From a virus, in the IMG/VR virus record IMGVR_UViG_3300025327_000577, positions 1 through 42,581 of that record: 42,581 bases of DNA. The stretch is one strand, 5' to 3'. Positions 4,836 through 13,664 of this stretch are shown here, piece after piece. Each line of letters starts with the position of its first letter. Within the stretch, counting starts at the first letter, position 1. A program made the position numbers and the translations under genes. The notes under the pieces are model-generated. The model was not told the DNA's origin, searched no databases, and worked only from the letters and a program-made list of their open reading frames with translations.

Positions 4836-7129
4836 CTTGCGCTTCTCTTCGCGCCAAGGTGTTGCAATCGAGTTTGCCCGGAGCAAGGGAGGCTGATTTG
4901 GGGTACGCAGAATTTATTGAATCGAAAAAGATCATCGAAGTGCCGACTGGGCACCAGATCACACTCAAGCAAATCAACAATCAGCTATTCGACTTCCAGA
5001 AAGTTCTGGTGCGTTGGGCGGTCGGTCGGGGACGAGCGGCGATTTTCGCCGACACCGGACTCGGGAAAACCGCCATGCAGACCGAATGGGCGCAGCAGAT
5101 AACACGCCAGACTGGCAAGCCAATACTGATCCTGGCACCGCTTTCGGTCGCGCACCAGACCATCCGCGAGGCGGCCAAGTTCGGCATCACGGCCAGCTAT
5201 CACCGCAGCCAACCAGATGATCCGCACGGCATCATCGTGACCAATTACGAGATGATGGATCGCTTCAATTTCGCAGGCTTCGCCGGTTTGGTGCTGGATG
5301 AATCATCCATACTGAAATCGCACGATGGCCGGACCCGCACGGCGATTCTCGAGTCATCCAGCAAGGTTCCCTATCGGCTGTCCTGTACCGCGACGCCATC
5401 GCCAAATGATTTCATGGAGCTCGGCAACCAAGCCGAGTTCGTCGGCGTCATGAGCCGCGAGGAAATGCTCGCCATGTTTTTCGTCCACGACGGCGGCGAC
5501 ACGGCGAAGTGGCGGCTCAAGGGCCACGGCGAGGAAAAATTCTGGGAATGGCTCTCCACTTGGGCGGTGGTCATCCGCAAGCCATCCGATATCGGCTTCG
5601 ACGATGCCACCTACGACCTGCCGCCGCTACATATTCACGAGCACATTCTGGAGGTGGACCGGCCCGCACCTGGGCAACTGTTTTCGCTGCCGGCGATATC
5701 GCTGACCGACCAGCGGGCCGCCAAGCGTGAAAGCCTGGATGATCGAGTAAATGCTTTGTCCGCCATCGTGAACCAGTCCCATGAACCGTGGCTTGTCTGG
5801 TGCCACATGAATGCCGAGAGCGATGCACTCGGAAAGTCCATAGACGGTGCGGTAACTGTTTCCGGTTCTGACTCCATCGAACACAAGGAAGAATCAATGG
5901 ACGGTTTCACAGATGGAGATATACCCGTGTTAGTCAGCAAGCCATCCATCTGCGGTTATGGGATGAATTGGCAGCATTGCCACAACGTCGCTTTTGTCGG
6001 ACTAGATCATTCGTTTGAATCGTTCTATCAGTCCATCCGCCGCTGCTGGAGATTTGGCCAGACAAAGCCAGTCAATGTGCATGTTTTCTTGTCAGACGTA
6101 GAGCGCCCGATTCTGGATAACATCAAACGGAAAGAGGCGCAGCACAACGAAATGAGCGCGCGAATGGTTGAGCACATGCGCGAATTCATGAAGCGGAGGG
6201 TTTTTGGTATGCAAGCCGAGAAATCAGAATATGTCCGTGACGTGGCCGAAGGGCAGGGGTGGAAGATTCATCTAGGCGACTGCGTAGAGGTGGTCGGAGA
6301 GATTGAATCGAACAGCATAGATTTTACTATTTTCAGCCCGCCGTTTTCATCCCTGTACACCTACAGCAACAGCGACCGCGACATGGGCAATAGCCGTACC
6401 CACGATGAATTCTTCGCGCATTTCGGCTATCTGGTCAAAGACTTGGTGCGGACCACAAAGCCTGGGCGGCTGTGCTCGGTGCATTGCATGAACCTGCCTA
6501 CCAGCAAGCAGAGAGACGGGGTTATCGGCATCCTAGACTTCCGCGGCGACATCATCCGCCTGTTTCAGTCGCACGGCTGGATCTACCACTCCGAGGTTTG
6601 TATCTGGAAAGACCCGGTGACCGCCATGCAGCGCACGAAGGCATTAGGCCTGTTGCACAAAACAATCCGCAAGGATTCGAGCATGAGCAGACAGGGCATT
6701 CCCGACTACCTGGTGACATTCCGCAAGCCGGGCGACAACCCTTGCCCCATCGCGCACACGCATGAATCGTTCCCAGTAGATCTGTGGCAGAAATATGCCT
6801 CGCCGGTTTGGTTTGATATCAACGCCACCCGCACGCTGCAATATCGCGCCGCCCGCGAGAACGAGGACGAGCGCCATATCTGCCCATTGCAACTGGACGT
6901 GATCGAGCGCGCCATCGAGATGTGGAGCAATCCTGGCGACCTGGTGTTATCTCCATTCACCGGCATCGCCAGCGAGGGCTACACCGCAGTGAAGATGGGC
7001 CGACGCTTCGTCGGTGCCGAGTTGAAACGCAGTTATTGGGATATGGCGATCAAAAATATGGAACACGCCGTATCAACCCAGCATGACCTATTTAGCCCAC
7101 AAGAATCGCAAGGCGGCGATGACGAGTAG
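4832..7129 (+). CDS. SNF2-type helicase fused to DNA methyltransferase
   Basis: 765 residues from ATG 4832 (ATGA overlap). The N-terminal half is a superfamily-2 SNF2-like ATPase: Walker A DTGLGKT (about 74-80), DESS box (about 156), TATP (about 186), and motif VI QSIRRCWRFGQ. The C-terminal half is an amino-methyltransferase: SPPF catalytic motif, followed much later by LSPFTGIASEG (AdoMet-binding motif in permuted order) and FVGAELKRSYWDMA. Probably methylates phage DNA, coupled to translocation, which would protect against host restriction. No nuclease motif is seen, so it is not a type I/ISP restriction enzyme by itself. It is co-transcribed with the replication genes. Confidence 0.85.
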   Translation: MTCASLRAKVLQSSLPGAREADLGYAEFIESKKIIEVPTGHQITLKQINNQLFDFQKVLVRWAVGRGRAAIFADTGLGKTAMQTEWAQQITRQTGKPILILAPLSVAHQTIREAAKFGITASYHRSQPDDPHGIIVTNYEMMDRFNFAGFAGLVLDESSILKSHDGRTRTAILESSSKVPYRLSCTATPSPNDFMELGNQAEFVGVMSREEMLAMFFVHDGGDTAKWRLKGHGEEKFWEWLSTWAVVIRKPSDIGFDDATYDLPPLHIHEHILEVDRPAPGQLFSLPAISLTDQRAAKRESLDDRVNALSAIVNQSHEPWLVWCHMNAESDALGKSIDGAVTVSGSDSIEHKEESMDGFTDGDIPVLVSKPSICGYGMNWQHCHNVAFVGLDHSFESFYQSIRRCWRFGQTKPVNVHVFLSDVERPILDNIKRKEAQHNEMSARMVEHMREFMKRRVFGMQAEKSEYVRDVAEGQGWKIHLGDCVEVVGEIESNSIDFTIFSPPFSSLYTYSNSDRDMGNSRTHDEFFAHFGYLVKDLVRTTKPGRLCSVHCMNLPTSKQRDGVIGILDFRGDIIRLFQSHGWIYHSEVCIWKDPVTAMQRTKALGLLHKTIRKDSSMSRQGIPDYLVTFRKPGDNPCPIAHTHESFPVDLWQKYASPVWFDINATRTLQYRAARENEDERHICPLQLDVIERAIEMWSNPGDLVLSPFTGIASEGYTAVKMGRRFVGAELKRSYWDMAIKNMEHAVSTQHDLFSPQESQGGDDE

Positions 7130-7141
7130 AGGTTCAGCACA

Positions 7142-7630
7142 ATGCATAACGCCGATGTCAGGCCCAAGCTCCCTCCCTACGGCCGCGCCTTATTAGCCGC
7201 ACGCGATGCCGCTGCTGCGCGCAGAGAATGCCTAGAGCCCGTATGCGTATTTTATGGGACCGATCCATGGCGACACGCAAAGGATTGTTTGTCGATCATA
7301 ATGCCGGCGCAGGAATATGAAACTGGTAAATATGACTGGACCTTAATTGCCGGATTAAAAATCGAGGTGATTTGGATTGGTGGTGACAGGGTGCAGGAGT
7401 TGGCCGCCGAGATCGCGGCCCATGCGGCACCGGTCACGATAATCACGAAAGGAAAAAAACGAGACGTGGCCGATTTTTTATTCACATATCGTCCTCGCCC
7501 ATGCTGGTGGTCGATCGAGGATGAGGCCGATTATGAACGCCGGGCGAGGCTCTACAACCGATTCCTGGCGGCCGATCTTGGCGCGCTGGATCTGACAGAA
7601 GATGACAGACGAGAAGCCGTCGGAGATTAA
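7142..7630 (+). CDS. Hypothetical replication-region protein, 162 aa
   Basis: 162 residues, AGAGG about 8 bp before ATG 7142. It contains KLPPYGRALLAARDAAAARR and a middle region predicted as alternating strands (WTLIAGLKIEVIWIGGDRVQ). It overlaps the helicase gene by 29 bp, so the two are probably coupled. No family recognised; the position next to the helicase suggests a replication accessory role. Confidence 0.6.
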   Translation: MHNADVRPKLPPYGRALLAARDAAAARRECLEPVCVFYGTDPWRHAKDCLSIIMPAQEYETGKYDWTLIAGLKIEVIWIGGDRVQELAAEIAAHAAPVTIITKGKKRDVADFLFTYRPRPCWWSIEDEADYERRARLYNRFLAADLGALDLTEDDRREAVGD

Positions 7631-9305
7631 GGTGGCCACGAGCAATGTCGCGATTCTGGCCGAGGCGGCGCTCAAAAAGGCCCGCAAGAAAAAGGCCAAA
7701 GGAGATATTCCTTCCGGCGGCGCTGCGAATGGAGACGATCGACCGGTAATCGAGATCGTGCGCGGCAAATTGCCGCGCGTGCTGGATGAGGCCGATCGCG
7801 CACTCGGGGAGCGCGATCCTACGATTTACGCACAGCATTCGCGACTGGTGCGGATTGTATCGTTCGACGCCGACGATGCCGCCCAAGAAAAACGCATTCA
7901 TCGGCGCCCGGGGGCGATTGTGATTCAGCAGGTCTCGCCGGCGCACTTGGTGGACCGGTTGGCGTATGTGGCTAGTTGGAAACGCTGGGACAAACGTGAA
8001 GGCGACTGGATATCGGCCGATGTCCCGCACATGATCGCCGAGAGTTTTATCGCACGCGCCGGCGCATGGAAACACGTGCCGCCGCTGACCGGCGTGGTCG
8101 AGGCTCCCACGCTGCGCATGGATGGATCGGTGCTTGATCGGCCGGGCTACGATGCCGCCAGTGGGATTTATTTCGCGGGCCGGCAGCTTGTCGGATACGT
8201 TGCGCCGCCGGAAAATCCGACCCGGGACGATGCCAGGAAAGCGCTCGATCTGTTATGGGACATGGTTTCAGATTTTCCCGCCGTCGGTTTTGAGGATCGC
8301 GCGTCGATGATCGCCGGCATTTTGACCGTTTTGTTGCGGCGCTCTTTACCGTCCGCGCCGATGCTCGCAATCACGGCGCCGATGCCGGGGACGGGGAAGA
8401 GCAAACTCGCCGATGTGATTGCATTGATTGCTACTGGACGGCAGGCACCTGTGCTGAGCATAGGCGAGGACCAGGCCGAGGGAGAGAAGCGCCTCGCGGC
8501 CGCGTTGCTGTCCGGCGATGCGATCGTCAATCTGGATAATATCGAACGGCCACTATTCGGCGATTTGCTGTGCCAGGTGCTGTCGCAGCCGGCGGTGCAT
8601 TTGCGACCGTTGGGTGGATCGGTGCAGGTGACTATTGTATCGAACAGCGCATTTCTCGCGACGGGCAATAATCTCGACATCCGCGGCGATCTCAAACGGC
8701 GCATCGTTCTGGTACGCATGGATGCAAAAATGGAGCGCCCTGAGCAGCGTAAGTTCGCGCACGACATAGTCGATATCGTCCGCGAGCGGCGAGGGGAATT
8801 GATAACTGCATGCTTAATCATCGTGCGCGCGTATATCACGGCCGGTTATCCGTCAATAGAAGCCGTGCCGTTCGGCGGATTCGAAAGCTGGGATGCGTGG
8901 TGCCGGCGGCCGCTAATCTGGCTGGATATCCCGGACCCATTGCTGGCAAGTGAAGAAGTGCGCGCAGAAGACCCCGATATAGCCCTACAGCGCGCCCTGT
9001 TCACGGCGTGGGACAAGGAAATCGGGCAAGCGGAGGTAACTGCATCAGTTATCACGGCACGCGCCGTAGAAGCGACGAGAGGAGTGGAGGGGCAATCGGT
9101 GCACATGAACCCTGATCTGCATGAAGCTATTCTGGCTGCGTGCGGAGAGAAGATCACAACCAAGCGGTTCGGGTATTGGTTAAGGCGGCATCAAATGCGG
9201 GTGTGCGATGGGTACAGGTTGGAGCGTGCTGGGTTAGATGATCATTCGAAGATCGCACGATGGCGGTTGGTTAGGATTTCCGGCAATGCGGGTAATGGCG
9301 GGTAA
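7602..9305 (+). CDS. Phage replicative helicase (P4/D5-like ATPase)
   Basis: 567 residues. ATPase core: Walker A MPGTGKS (263-268), Walker B AIVNLDNIE (about 308-315), sensor region ATGNNLDIRGDLKRR with an Arg finger candidate. The N-terminal 200 residues lack a visible primase motif. This layout is common for proteins of proteobacterial phages that act as origin helicases in place of DnaB recruitment. The C-terminus ends ISGNAGNGG, encoded by the left arm of a 17-bp inverted repeat (9280-9296). Confidence 0.75.
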   Translation: MTDEKPSEIKVATSNVAILAEAALKKARKKKAKGDIPSGGAANGDDRPVIEIVRGKLPRVLDEADRALGERDPTIYAQHSRLVRIVSFDADDAAQEKRIHRRPGAIVIQQVSPAHLVDRLAYVASWKRWDKREGDWISADVPHMIAESFIARAGAWKHVPPLTGVVEAPTLRMDGSVLDRPGYDAASGIYFAGRQLVGYVAPPENPTRDDARKALDLLWDMVSDFPAVGFEDRASMIAGILTVLLRRSLPSAPMLAITAPMPGTGKSKLADVIALIATGRQAPVLSIGEDQAEGEKRLAAALLSGDAIVNLDNIERPLFGDLLCQVLSQPAVHLRPLGGSVQVTIVSNSAFLATGNNLDIRGDLKRRIVLVRMDAKMERPEQRKFAHDIVDIVRERRGELITACLIIVRAYITAGYPSIEAVPFGGFESWDAWCRRPLIWLDIPDPLLASEEVRAEDPDIALQRALFTAWDKEIGQAEVTASVITARAVEATRGVEGQSVHMNPDLHEAILAACGEKITTKRFGYWLRRHQMRVCDGYRLERAGLDDHSKIARWRLVRISGNAGNGG

Positions 9306-9391
9306 TGGTTACATCTAACGCGTAAGAATGGCAAGGATGACATATATATATAAGGGGCTGAAACATCCCCCGCGATTACCCGCATTGCCGG
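9280..9391. repeat. 17-bp perfect inverted repeat around the end of the helicase gene
   Basis: CCGGCAATGCGGGTAAT (9280-9296) and its exact reverse complement (9375-9391) are separated by 78 bp containing GGCGGGTAATGG and an AT-alternating tract (ATATATATA near 9342-9352). Candidate replication origin structure or a large mRNA hairpin ending the early operon. Confidence 0.65.
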
Positions 9392-9586
9392 TGATTCCGG
9401 CCGGGCTCTCGCGCCTGAATGGTGCGATCTTATTCTGTGCAATCGCGTCGCGGGTCCTTCCCGCGATCATAAACGCGAGTAATTCAAACCTCGTTTTTTT
9501 TGTAGTGGAGGGGTGCTATGGGCCTTCCTTACTGAGTAAGATCAACGAGATAGACCAGAAAAGAACGAAATCTGGAACATGAAAAT
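9306..9586. other. Intergenic region before terminase, no convincing gene
   Basis: Besides the right arm of the inverted repeat, it holds a 7-bp hairpin TCGCGGG/CCCGCGA (about 9448-9466) and a run TTTTTTTT after CCTCG (about 9492-9500), perhaps a weak terminator. An open frame at 9328-9582 has no Shine-Dalgarno or recognisable domain and is not called. Confidence 0.5.
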
Positions 9587-10087
9587 ATGATCGTAAACAA
9601 AAATCAGCTGGCGGGCGTGGTGGGGAAATCTGAGCGGACGTTGACGGAGTGGCAGGACGATGGTTTGCCGATTGAGTCTGTGGGCGGGCGCGGGATGGAG
9701 AATCAATACGACACCGCTAAAGTGATCGAATGGATTGTGCAGCGGTCGCTGTCCGGTAAAACGGTGATGCCGCCGAAGGAGCTAAAAGATTTTTACGAGG
9801 CGCGGTTGCGTGAAATGGACGTGGCGGAACGAGCTGGGTTACTGGTATCAGTCGAGGAAGTAGCGCCGTTGTGGGAGGGGGCAGTATTGGCGGCGCGGAC
9901 GGATTTACTTGGTATGGGTCCCAGGCTAAAAGCCGCGATGGATGCGCGCTACGGGATTAACGTGGATATGGAAATGATTGAGGCAGAGATTCATCACGCG
10001 CTGACTAAGTTGAGCGAAAAACCGCCGTCGCCGAACACCGACGACGACGAACCAGAGGGAACGGACGTGGAGGAAAATCCGGAATGA
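9587..10087 (+). CDS. Terminase small subunit (Nu1 family)
   Basis: 166 residues. The N-terminal winged-helix DNA-binding part is VNKNQLAGVVGKSERTLTEW with GLPIESVGGRG, the family signature. Then come a helical segment (LKDFYEARLREMDVAERAGL) and an acidic tail. Binds the packaging site and recruits the large subunit, whose gene overlaps by 4 bp. A cos site is expected nearby but was not identified. Confidence 0.85.
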   Translation: MIVNKNQLAGVVGKSERTLTEWQDDGLPIESVGGRGMENQYDTAKVIEWIVQRSLSGKTVMPPKELKDFYEARLREMDVAERAGLLVSVEEVAPLWEGAVLAARTDLLGMGPRLKAAMDARYGINVDMEMIEAEIHHALTKLSEKPPSPNTDDDEPEGTDVEENPE

Positions 10088-12231
10088 TGCCAGCCTCGGC
10101 ACGGGTGATAAATCGCGCGGATTGGGTGCCGCAGGTCCCGCCCTGGCTATCAACACGCACCGTGGCGATCGCCATGCTTGGCCGCGCCTGGCGCCATTGG
10201 ACACCTCCGCGCAAACAAAATACGCGGGAATGGGCGGACGAGAATCTGTATCTGTCGCCGGACGCAGGCTCGGCGCGCCCGGGAAAATATCGCTCGGACG
10301 TGACGCCATGGTTGTGGGCGATTCAAGAGGCCATTGACGACCCAGCCGTGCAAGAGATCGTGTGCATGAAATCCAGCCAGATCGGTTGGACCATGGGCGT
10401 GGTGATGGCGTACATCGGAAAGCGGATCGACCTCGACCCCTGCCCGATCGTGGTCATGTTCCCCACCGCCGATGCCGCCCGTGAGTTCAACCAAGAAAAG
10501 TTCATGACCACGGTAAGCGTGACACCACGCATGCGCACCAGGGTTGATCTGCGGTCACGCAAGGACGGCAATCGCGCCACCTTCAAACGATTCGCTGGCG
10601 GGTTCCTAAAGTTCGTAGGCTCCAATTCGCCGCGTTCGGTGAAATCATCATCTGCGCCAGTATTGATTGTGGAAGAACCGGACGACGCCAGCCAAGACGT
10701 GAAAGGCCAGGGTGATTCAATTCGACTGCTCAAAGACCGAGCCAAAACATATCCGCGTTTCAAGGTGGTCATCGGCGGCACGCCGACGATCAACGATTTG
10801 TCGAATACCCAGGAGGCCTATCGAAATAGCGACCAACGCAAACTGTTTGTGCCTTGCCATCACTGCGGCGAAGATCACGTGCTCGATTGGGAGAATGTGC
10901 GCTGGACCGAAGACCCAAACCAGCGTCATGAAATCTATGGCCACGCGCAGCCCGAGACGGCGCGCTATGCGTGCCCGCATTGCGGCACGCTGTGGAACGA
11001 TTACGAAAAAAATCAGAACGTCCTGCGCGCCTGCACCGAAGGACGCTGGCGCGCGACGGCTGCCTTTAACGGCGCGGCCGGTTTCGGCTATCTCGGAGAA
11101 ATGTATGTATCGTGGCCGAATTCCGGCATAGTTTATTTGGTACGGCGCTTCTTGGTGGCAAAGCGCAAGGCCGACAACGGTGATGATCGCGAGATGGTGG
11201 CGTTTTATAACTCCACGCTCGGTTTGCCCTACGAATATGGCGGCAAGGCGCTGGACGTTGAGGGGATTCGCAAGCAATGCACGCTGGATCAATTCTACGC
11301 TGAGGGCACAGTGCCGCGAGGTGGGTTAGCGGTGACGATCGGCGTGGATGTACAGCACGATCGGTTCGCAATCATCGTTCGCGCATGGGGCCGCGGCGAG
11401 GAATCGTGGCTGGTGAAGTTCCACGAAATCTATGGCTCCGTGAATGACAGCAGCGATCTCGTCTGGCAGGAGCTCGAGCAAAGCGTGTTCAGATCGTTCC
11501 AGCACGATTGCGGACGCGACCTATATGCGGTGGCGGTATCGGTGGATAGCTCCGACGGCAACACATCGGATGCGGTTTATACCTGGGTGCGCGCAATGAA
11601 GCGCAAGTATCGGCGTGTGCATCTGATGGCCATCAAGGGCGATAGCTATCGCAACACCGATAAAGAAATTTTCACGCTGCCAAAGCAATCGGTGGATCAC
11701 AAGACTACGACCAAAGCGTGGAAGTACGGTCTGCGGCCGTTCATCGTCGGCACGAATAAGGCCAAAGATCTGCTGCTCGGTGGCGAGCAGCAGCGTGGGC
11801 GCATCCATCTGGCCGGTATCGGATCGGGGCGATTCCACGTGTATCCCTCAGTGCGCGAGGATTATTTCGATCAACTCACGGCCGAGGTCAAGGCACCGTC
11901 GCGCAAAATGCGCGGTAAATTGGTATGGCAGAAGCGCGCCGGGCGCAACAACGAGGCGCTGGATGGCGAGGTCTATGCGTTGCACGCCGCGCGAGCGATC
12001 AAGACGCACGTGCTTACGCCGGCGCAATGGGACTCAATCGAACAGCGCATCGTGCAGTCAGACCTGTTTCATCCGTCGGCAGATCTGCCAGCGGCGGAAG
12101 ATTTGGCTGTTTCGTCTCCGGATGCTGAGAAAAAACCGAAAGCCGAAGTCACCACGCCAACATCGCCAGCATCGACTGCTGGTAAATCGTCGCCGCGGCG
12201 GCAGATCAGCAAGGGGTTTGTGAACAGATGA
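10084..12231 (+). CDS. Terminase large subunit (GpA family)
   Basis: 715 residues. ATPase motif KSSQIGWT (about residue 96) in the GpA style, Walker B-like VLIVEEPDD, zinc ribbon CHHCG ... CPHCG in the middle, and nuclease-domain aspartates in IGVDVQHDRF and VSVDSSDG. Packages DNA into the prohead and cuts it. Overlaps both neighbours by 4 bp. The C-terminal about 50 residues are Ser/Pro/Lys-rich and low complexity. Confidence 0.9.
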   Translation: MMPASARVINRADWVPQVPPWLSTRTVAIAMLGRAWRHWTPPRKQNTREWADENLYLSPDAGSARPGKYRSDVTPWLWAIQEAIDDPAVQEIVCMKSSQIGWTMGVVMAYIGKRIDLDPCPIVVMFPTADAAREFNQEKFMTTVSVTPRMRTRVDLRSRKDGNRATFKRFAGGFLKFVGSNSPRSVKSSSAPVLIVEEPDDASQDVKGQGDSIRLLKDRAKTYPRFKVVIGGTPTINDLSNTQEAYRNSDQRKLFVPCHHCGEDHVLDWENVRWTEDPNQRHEIYGHAQPETARYACPHCGTLWNDYEKNQNVLRACTEGRWRATAAFNGAAGFGYLGEMYVSWPNSGIVYLVRRFLVAKRKADNGDDREMVAFYNSTLGLPYEYGGKALDVEGIRKQCTLDQFYAEGTVPRGGLAVTIGVDVQHDRFAIIVRAWGRGEESWLVKFHEIYGSVNDSSDLVWQELEQSVFRSFQHDCGRDLYAVAVSVDSSDGNTSDAVYTWVRAMKRKYRRVHLMAIKGDSYRNTDKEIFTLPKQSVDHKTTTKAWKYGLRPFIVGTNKAKDLLLGGEQQRGRIHLAGIGSGRFHVYPSVREDYFDQLTAEVKAPSRKMRGKLVWQKRAGRNNEALDGEVYALHAARAIKTHVLTPAQWDSIEQRIVQSDLFHPSADLPAAEDLAVSSPDAEKKPKAEVTTPTSPASTAGKSSPRRQISKGFVNR

Positions 12232-12890
12232 AAACGCGAATGATGAAACTTCCGCGGCAGAACTTCGTCACCGGCTATCAGGCCGGCATCCGCGATCTGC
12301 CCTACGTCAAAGGCGCATGCGAATCTTGGGCGCGGTGGTGCGGTGGCAGCCGCAACAGCGGGATCTCGATGACCGGCCGGCTGATGCAGGGGGCACGCTC
12401 GAATGTCTGCCCGGGCTGGATCGTGGACATGCAGGCCGGGCACGCGCACGATCCGTGGTGCCCGCAGTGCCACGGCACCGGGCGATTGCTGCTCAAACTC
12501 ACGGCCACGCAACGTGCGGTCTCGCGCGTGTGCCCGATCTGCGAGGGCAGTAAGAAATTCGCGGGCGATCACTGCTATCGGTGCAAGGGCGCCGGGAGCG
12601 TGCGGATCATCGATCTCAAGGTGAACCCGATCGGCATCCGCAGCACGCGCCCTGGTTCCGGCGTTGGCGATTGGCAATCGCTGGTTCTCGATAATCTCAT
12701 TACTGGCTGGCGCGAGCGCGATGAGACGTTTTGGATGAATCGCGTGGTAGTCCGCGAATATTTCTGGAACGGCACGCAGCAGATGAAGGCGAGGCAGCTC
12801 CGGGTATCGGAAAGTTTTTTCAAAAAAACGCTGCGTGTGGCATATAGTGAGATTGATCGGGCACTGTTCAGAAAAATGCCACGGGGATAA
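12228..12890 (+). CDS. Putative late antiterminator (lambda Q-like, zinc-binding)
   Basis: 220 residues. Zinc motifs CPQCHGTGR, CPICEGSKK and CYRCKGAGS resemble the CRDCHGTGR ... CGRCKGVG domain of lambda Q. The C-terminal half (YSEIDRALFRKM) is helical and basic. About 230 bp downstream are a promoter, a short leader and a strong terminator arranged like lambda pR'-tR', the target Q acts on. It is unusual that both terminase genes lie upstream of it. A DnaJ-type zinc chaperone is the alternative. Confidence 0.55.
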   Translation: MKTRMMKLPRQNFVTGYQAGIRDLPYVKGACESWARWCGGSRNSGISMTGRLMQGARSNVCPGWIVDMQAGHAHDPWCPQCHGTGRLLLKLTATQRAVSRVCPICEGSKKFAGDHCYRCKGAGSVRIIDLKVNPIGIRSTRPGSGVGDWQSLVLDNLITGWRERDETFWMNRVVVREYFWNGTQQMKARQLRVSESFFKKTLRVAYSEIDRALFRKMPRG

Positions 12891-12920
12891 CGACCGAAGA
12901 GAGCGGCGTTGGGCGCCGGA

Positions 12921-13048
12921 TTAGAGCGCATACAAGGGACTACGGAGCATGTGCAGTAATGCCTGCACTCGGGAACTGGCGGGAAGAAGTTGAGAACAAT
13001 CTCAGACCGACGATGCCGTCCGACCGTAGTGCTCTGTATGCGCTCTAA
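12921..13048. ncRNA. Candidate structured RNA or palindromic element (three-way junction)
   Basis: The outer helix pairs TTAGAGCGCATACA (12921-12934) with 13035-13048, continuing after an internal loop as ACTACGG (12939-12945) with CCGTAGT (13024-13030). Inside are a hairpin GTGCAG/CTGCAC (12951-12968) and a second arm from 12969 to 13023 (TCGG/CCGA, GGC/GCC) capped by TGAGA-ACAA-TCTCA (12991-13004). No poly-T follows, so it is not a simple terminator. Strand undecided because the pairing is symmetric. Confidence 0.5.
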
Positions 13049-13122
13049 CTAGTACTAGACAACCTATTTCCTGAAATTACTACACAAAATCAGTCAACTA
13101 TTATAACGCGAACAAAAAAGCA

Positions 13123-13152
13123 TTGACATCCGTACACTTTTTCGATCATGCT
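13123..13152 (+). promoter_or_regulatory. Candidate late promoter (pR'-like)
   Basis: -35 TTGACA (13123-13128), 18-bp spacer, weak -10 CATGCT (13147-13152), with an AT-rich upstream region. Transcription would start near 13159 and run about 80 nt to the terminator at 13206-13240. Confidence 0.55.
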
Positions 13153-13158
13153 TAACCA

Positions 13159-13240
13159 AGCTGGTCGTAGTATCCCTCAAGGGAAAATCGCCAGCATCCA
13201 GACCGAACCCGGCCGCCTGATTCAGGGCCGGGTTTTTTAT
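13159..13240 (+). ncRNA. Short leader RNA ending in a strong terminator (tR'-like)
   Basis: Nested stems GCTGG (13160-13164)/CCAGC (13191-13195) and CCCT/AGGG (13174-13183) precede the terminator stem AACCCGGCC (13206-13214)/GGCCGGGTT (13226-13234) and a T run. This resembles lambda's 6S leader that Q reads through. The 5' end is estimated from the promoter. Confidence 0.55.
13206..13240 (+). terminator. Intrinsic terminator upstream of tRNA/late genes
   Basis: 9-bp GC-rich stem, 11-nt loop, TTTTTTATT tail. Late transcription must pass it, implying antitermination. Confidence 0.85.
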
Positions 13241-13321
13241 TGCCGATTTTCCGCCGCCCCCGGCCACCACACCCATCGTCTCAGCGACACGTCATGGCGT
13301 CAGGCGGGCGGCGTTTGTTTC

Positions 13322-13396
13322 AGCGGGATAGATCAGAGGTAGATCGCTGCGCTCATACCGCAGAGGCCGCTGGTTCGACCCCAGCTCCCGCTTCCA
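13322..13396 (+). tRNA. tRNA with anticodon CAT (Met, or Ile2 if modified)
   Basis: 75 nt, complete cloverleaf: acceptor AGCGGGA/TCCCGCT, D stem GATC/GATC, anticodon stem CTGCG/CGCAG with loop CTCATAC (anticodon CAT), variable AGGCC, T stem GCTGG/CCAGC with TTCGACC. CCA is encoded (13394-13396). All stems pair perfectly. The discriminator base is T, which is unusual. It lies between two intrinsic terminators in the late leader. Confidence 0.9.
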
Positions 13397-13401
13397 TTCG
13401 T

Positions 13402-13427
13402 AACCCGGCCGCGTGCCGGGTTTTTTG
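13402..13427 (+). terminator. Intrinsic terminator directly after the tRNA
   Basis: Stem AACCCGGC (13402-13409)/GCCGGGTT (13415-13422) with a TTTTTT tail; nearly the same stem as the terminator at 13206. It defines the 3' end of the tRNA unit and is a second barrier before the late genes. Confidence 0.8.
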
Positions 13428-13441
13428 TTGCATGGAATTAT

Positions 13442-13657
13442 ATGCCGACCGGAAAAGTTAAGTGGTTCAACACCGCCAAGGGGTTCGGATTCATCGCGCC
13501 CGATGATGGTAGCGCGGATGTGTTCGTGCATTACAGCGCGATCGAGATCAGGGGCTACAAACAACTGAACGAGGGCGATCGGGTGGAGTTCGACGCGGCG
13601 GCGGGGCCGAAGGGATTGCAGGCCGGACGCGTGCGGCCGCTCGCCGCTCGCGCCTGA
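13442..13657 (+). CDS. Cold-shock domain protein (CspA family)
   Basis: 71 residues: [15 protein letters not shown] (RNP1) and DVFVHYSAI (RNP2), [10 protein letters not shown], full length for the family. GGA lies 6 bp before ATG 13442. An RNA chaperone; at the head of the late genes just after two terminators it could act as a transcript antiterminator, as CspA-family proteins do in E. coli. The phage role is inference. Confidence 0.9.
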   Translation: MPTGKVKWFNTAKGFGFIAPDDGSADVFVHYSAIEIRGYKQLNEGDRVEFDAAAGPKGLQAGRVRPLAARA

Positions 13658-13664
13658 CGCCGCC

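Noticed and set aside
9328-9582. 84-residue plus frame before terminase
   Set aside because: No ribosome site or domain, and overlaps the inverted-repeat region.
12921-13048. Hammerhead ribozyme
   Set aside because: The three-way junction lacks the CTGANGA and GAAA core.
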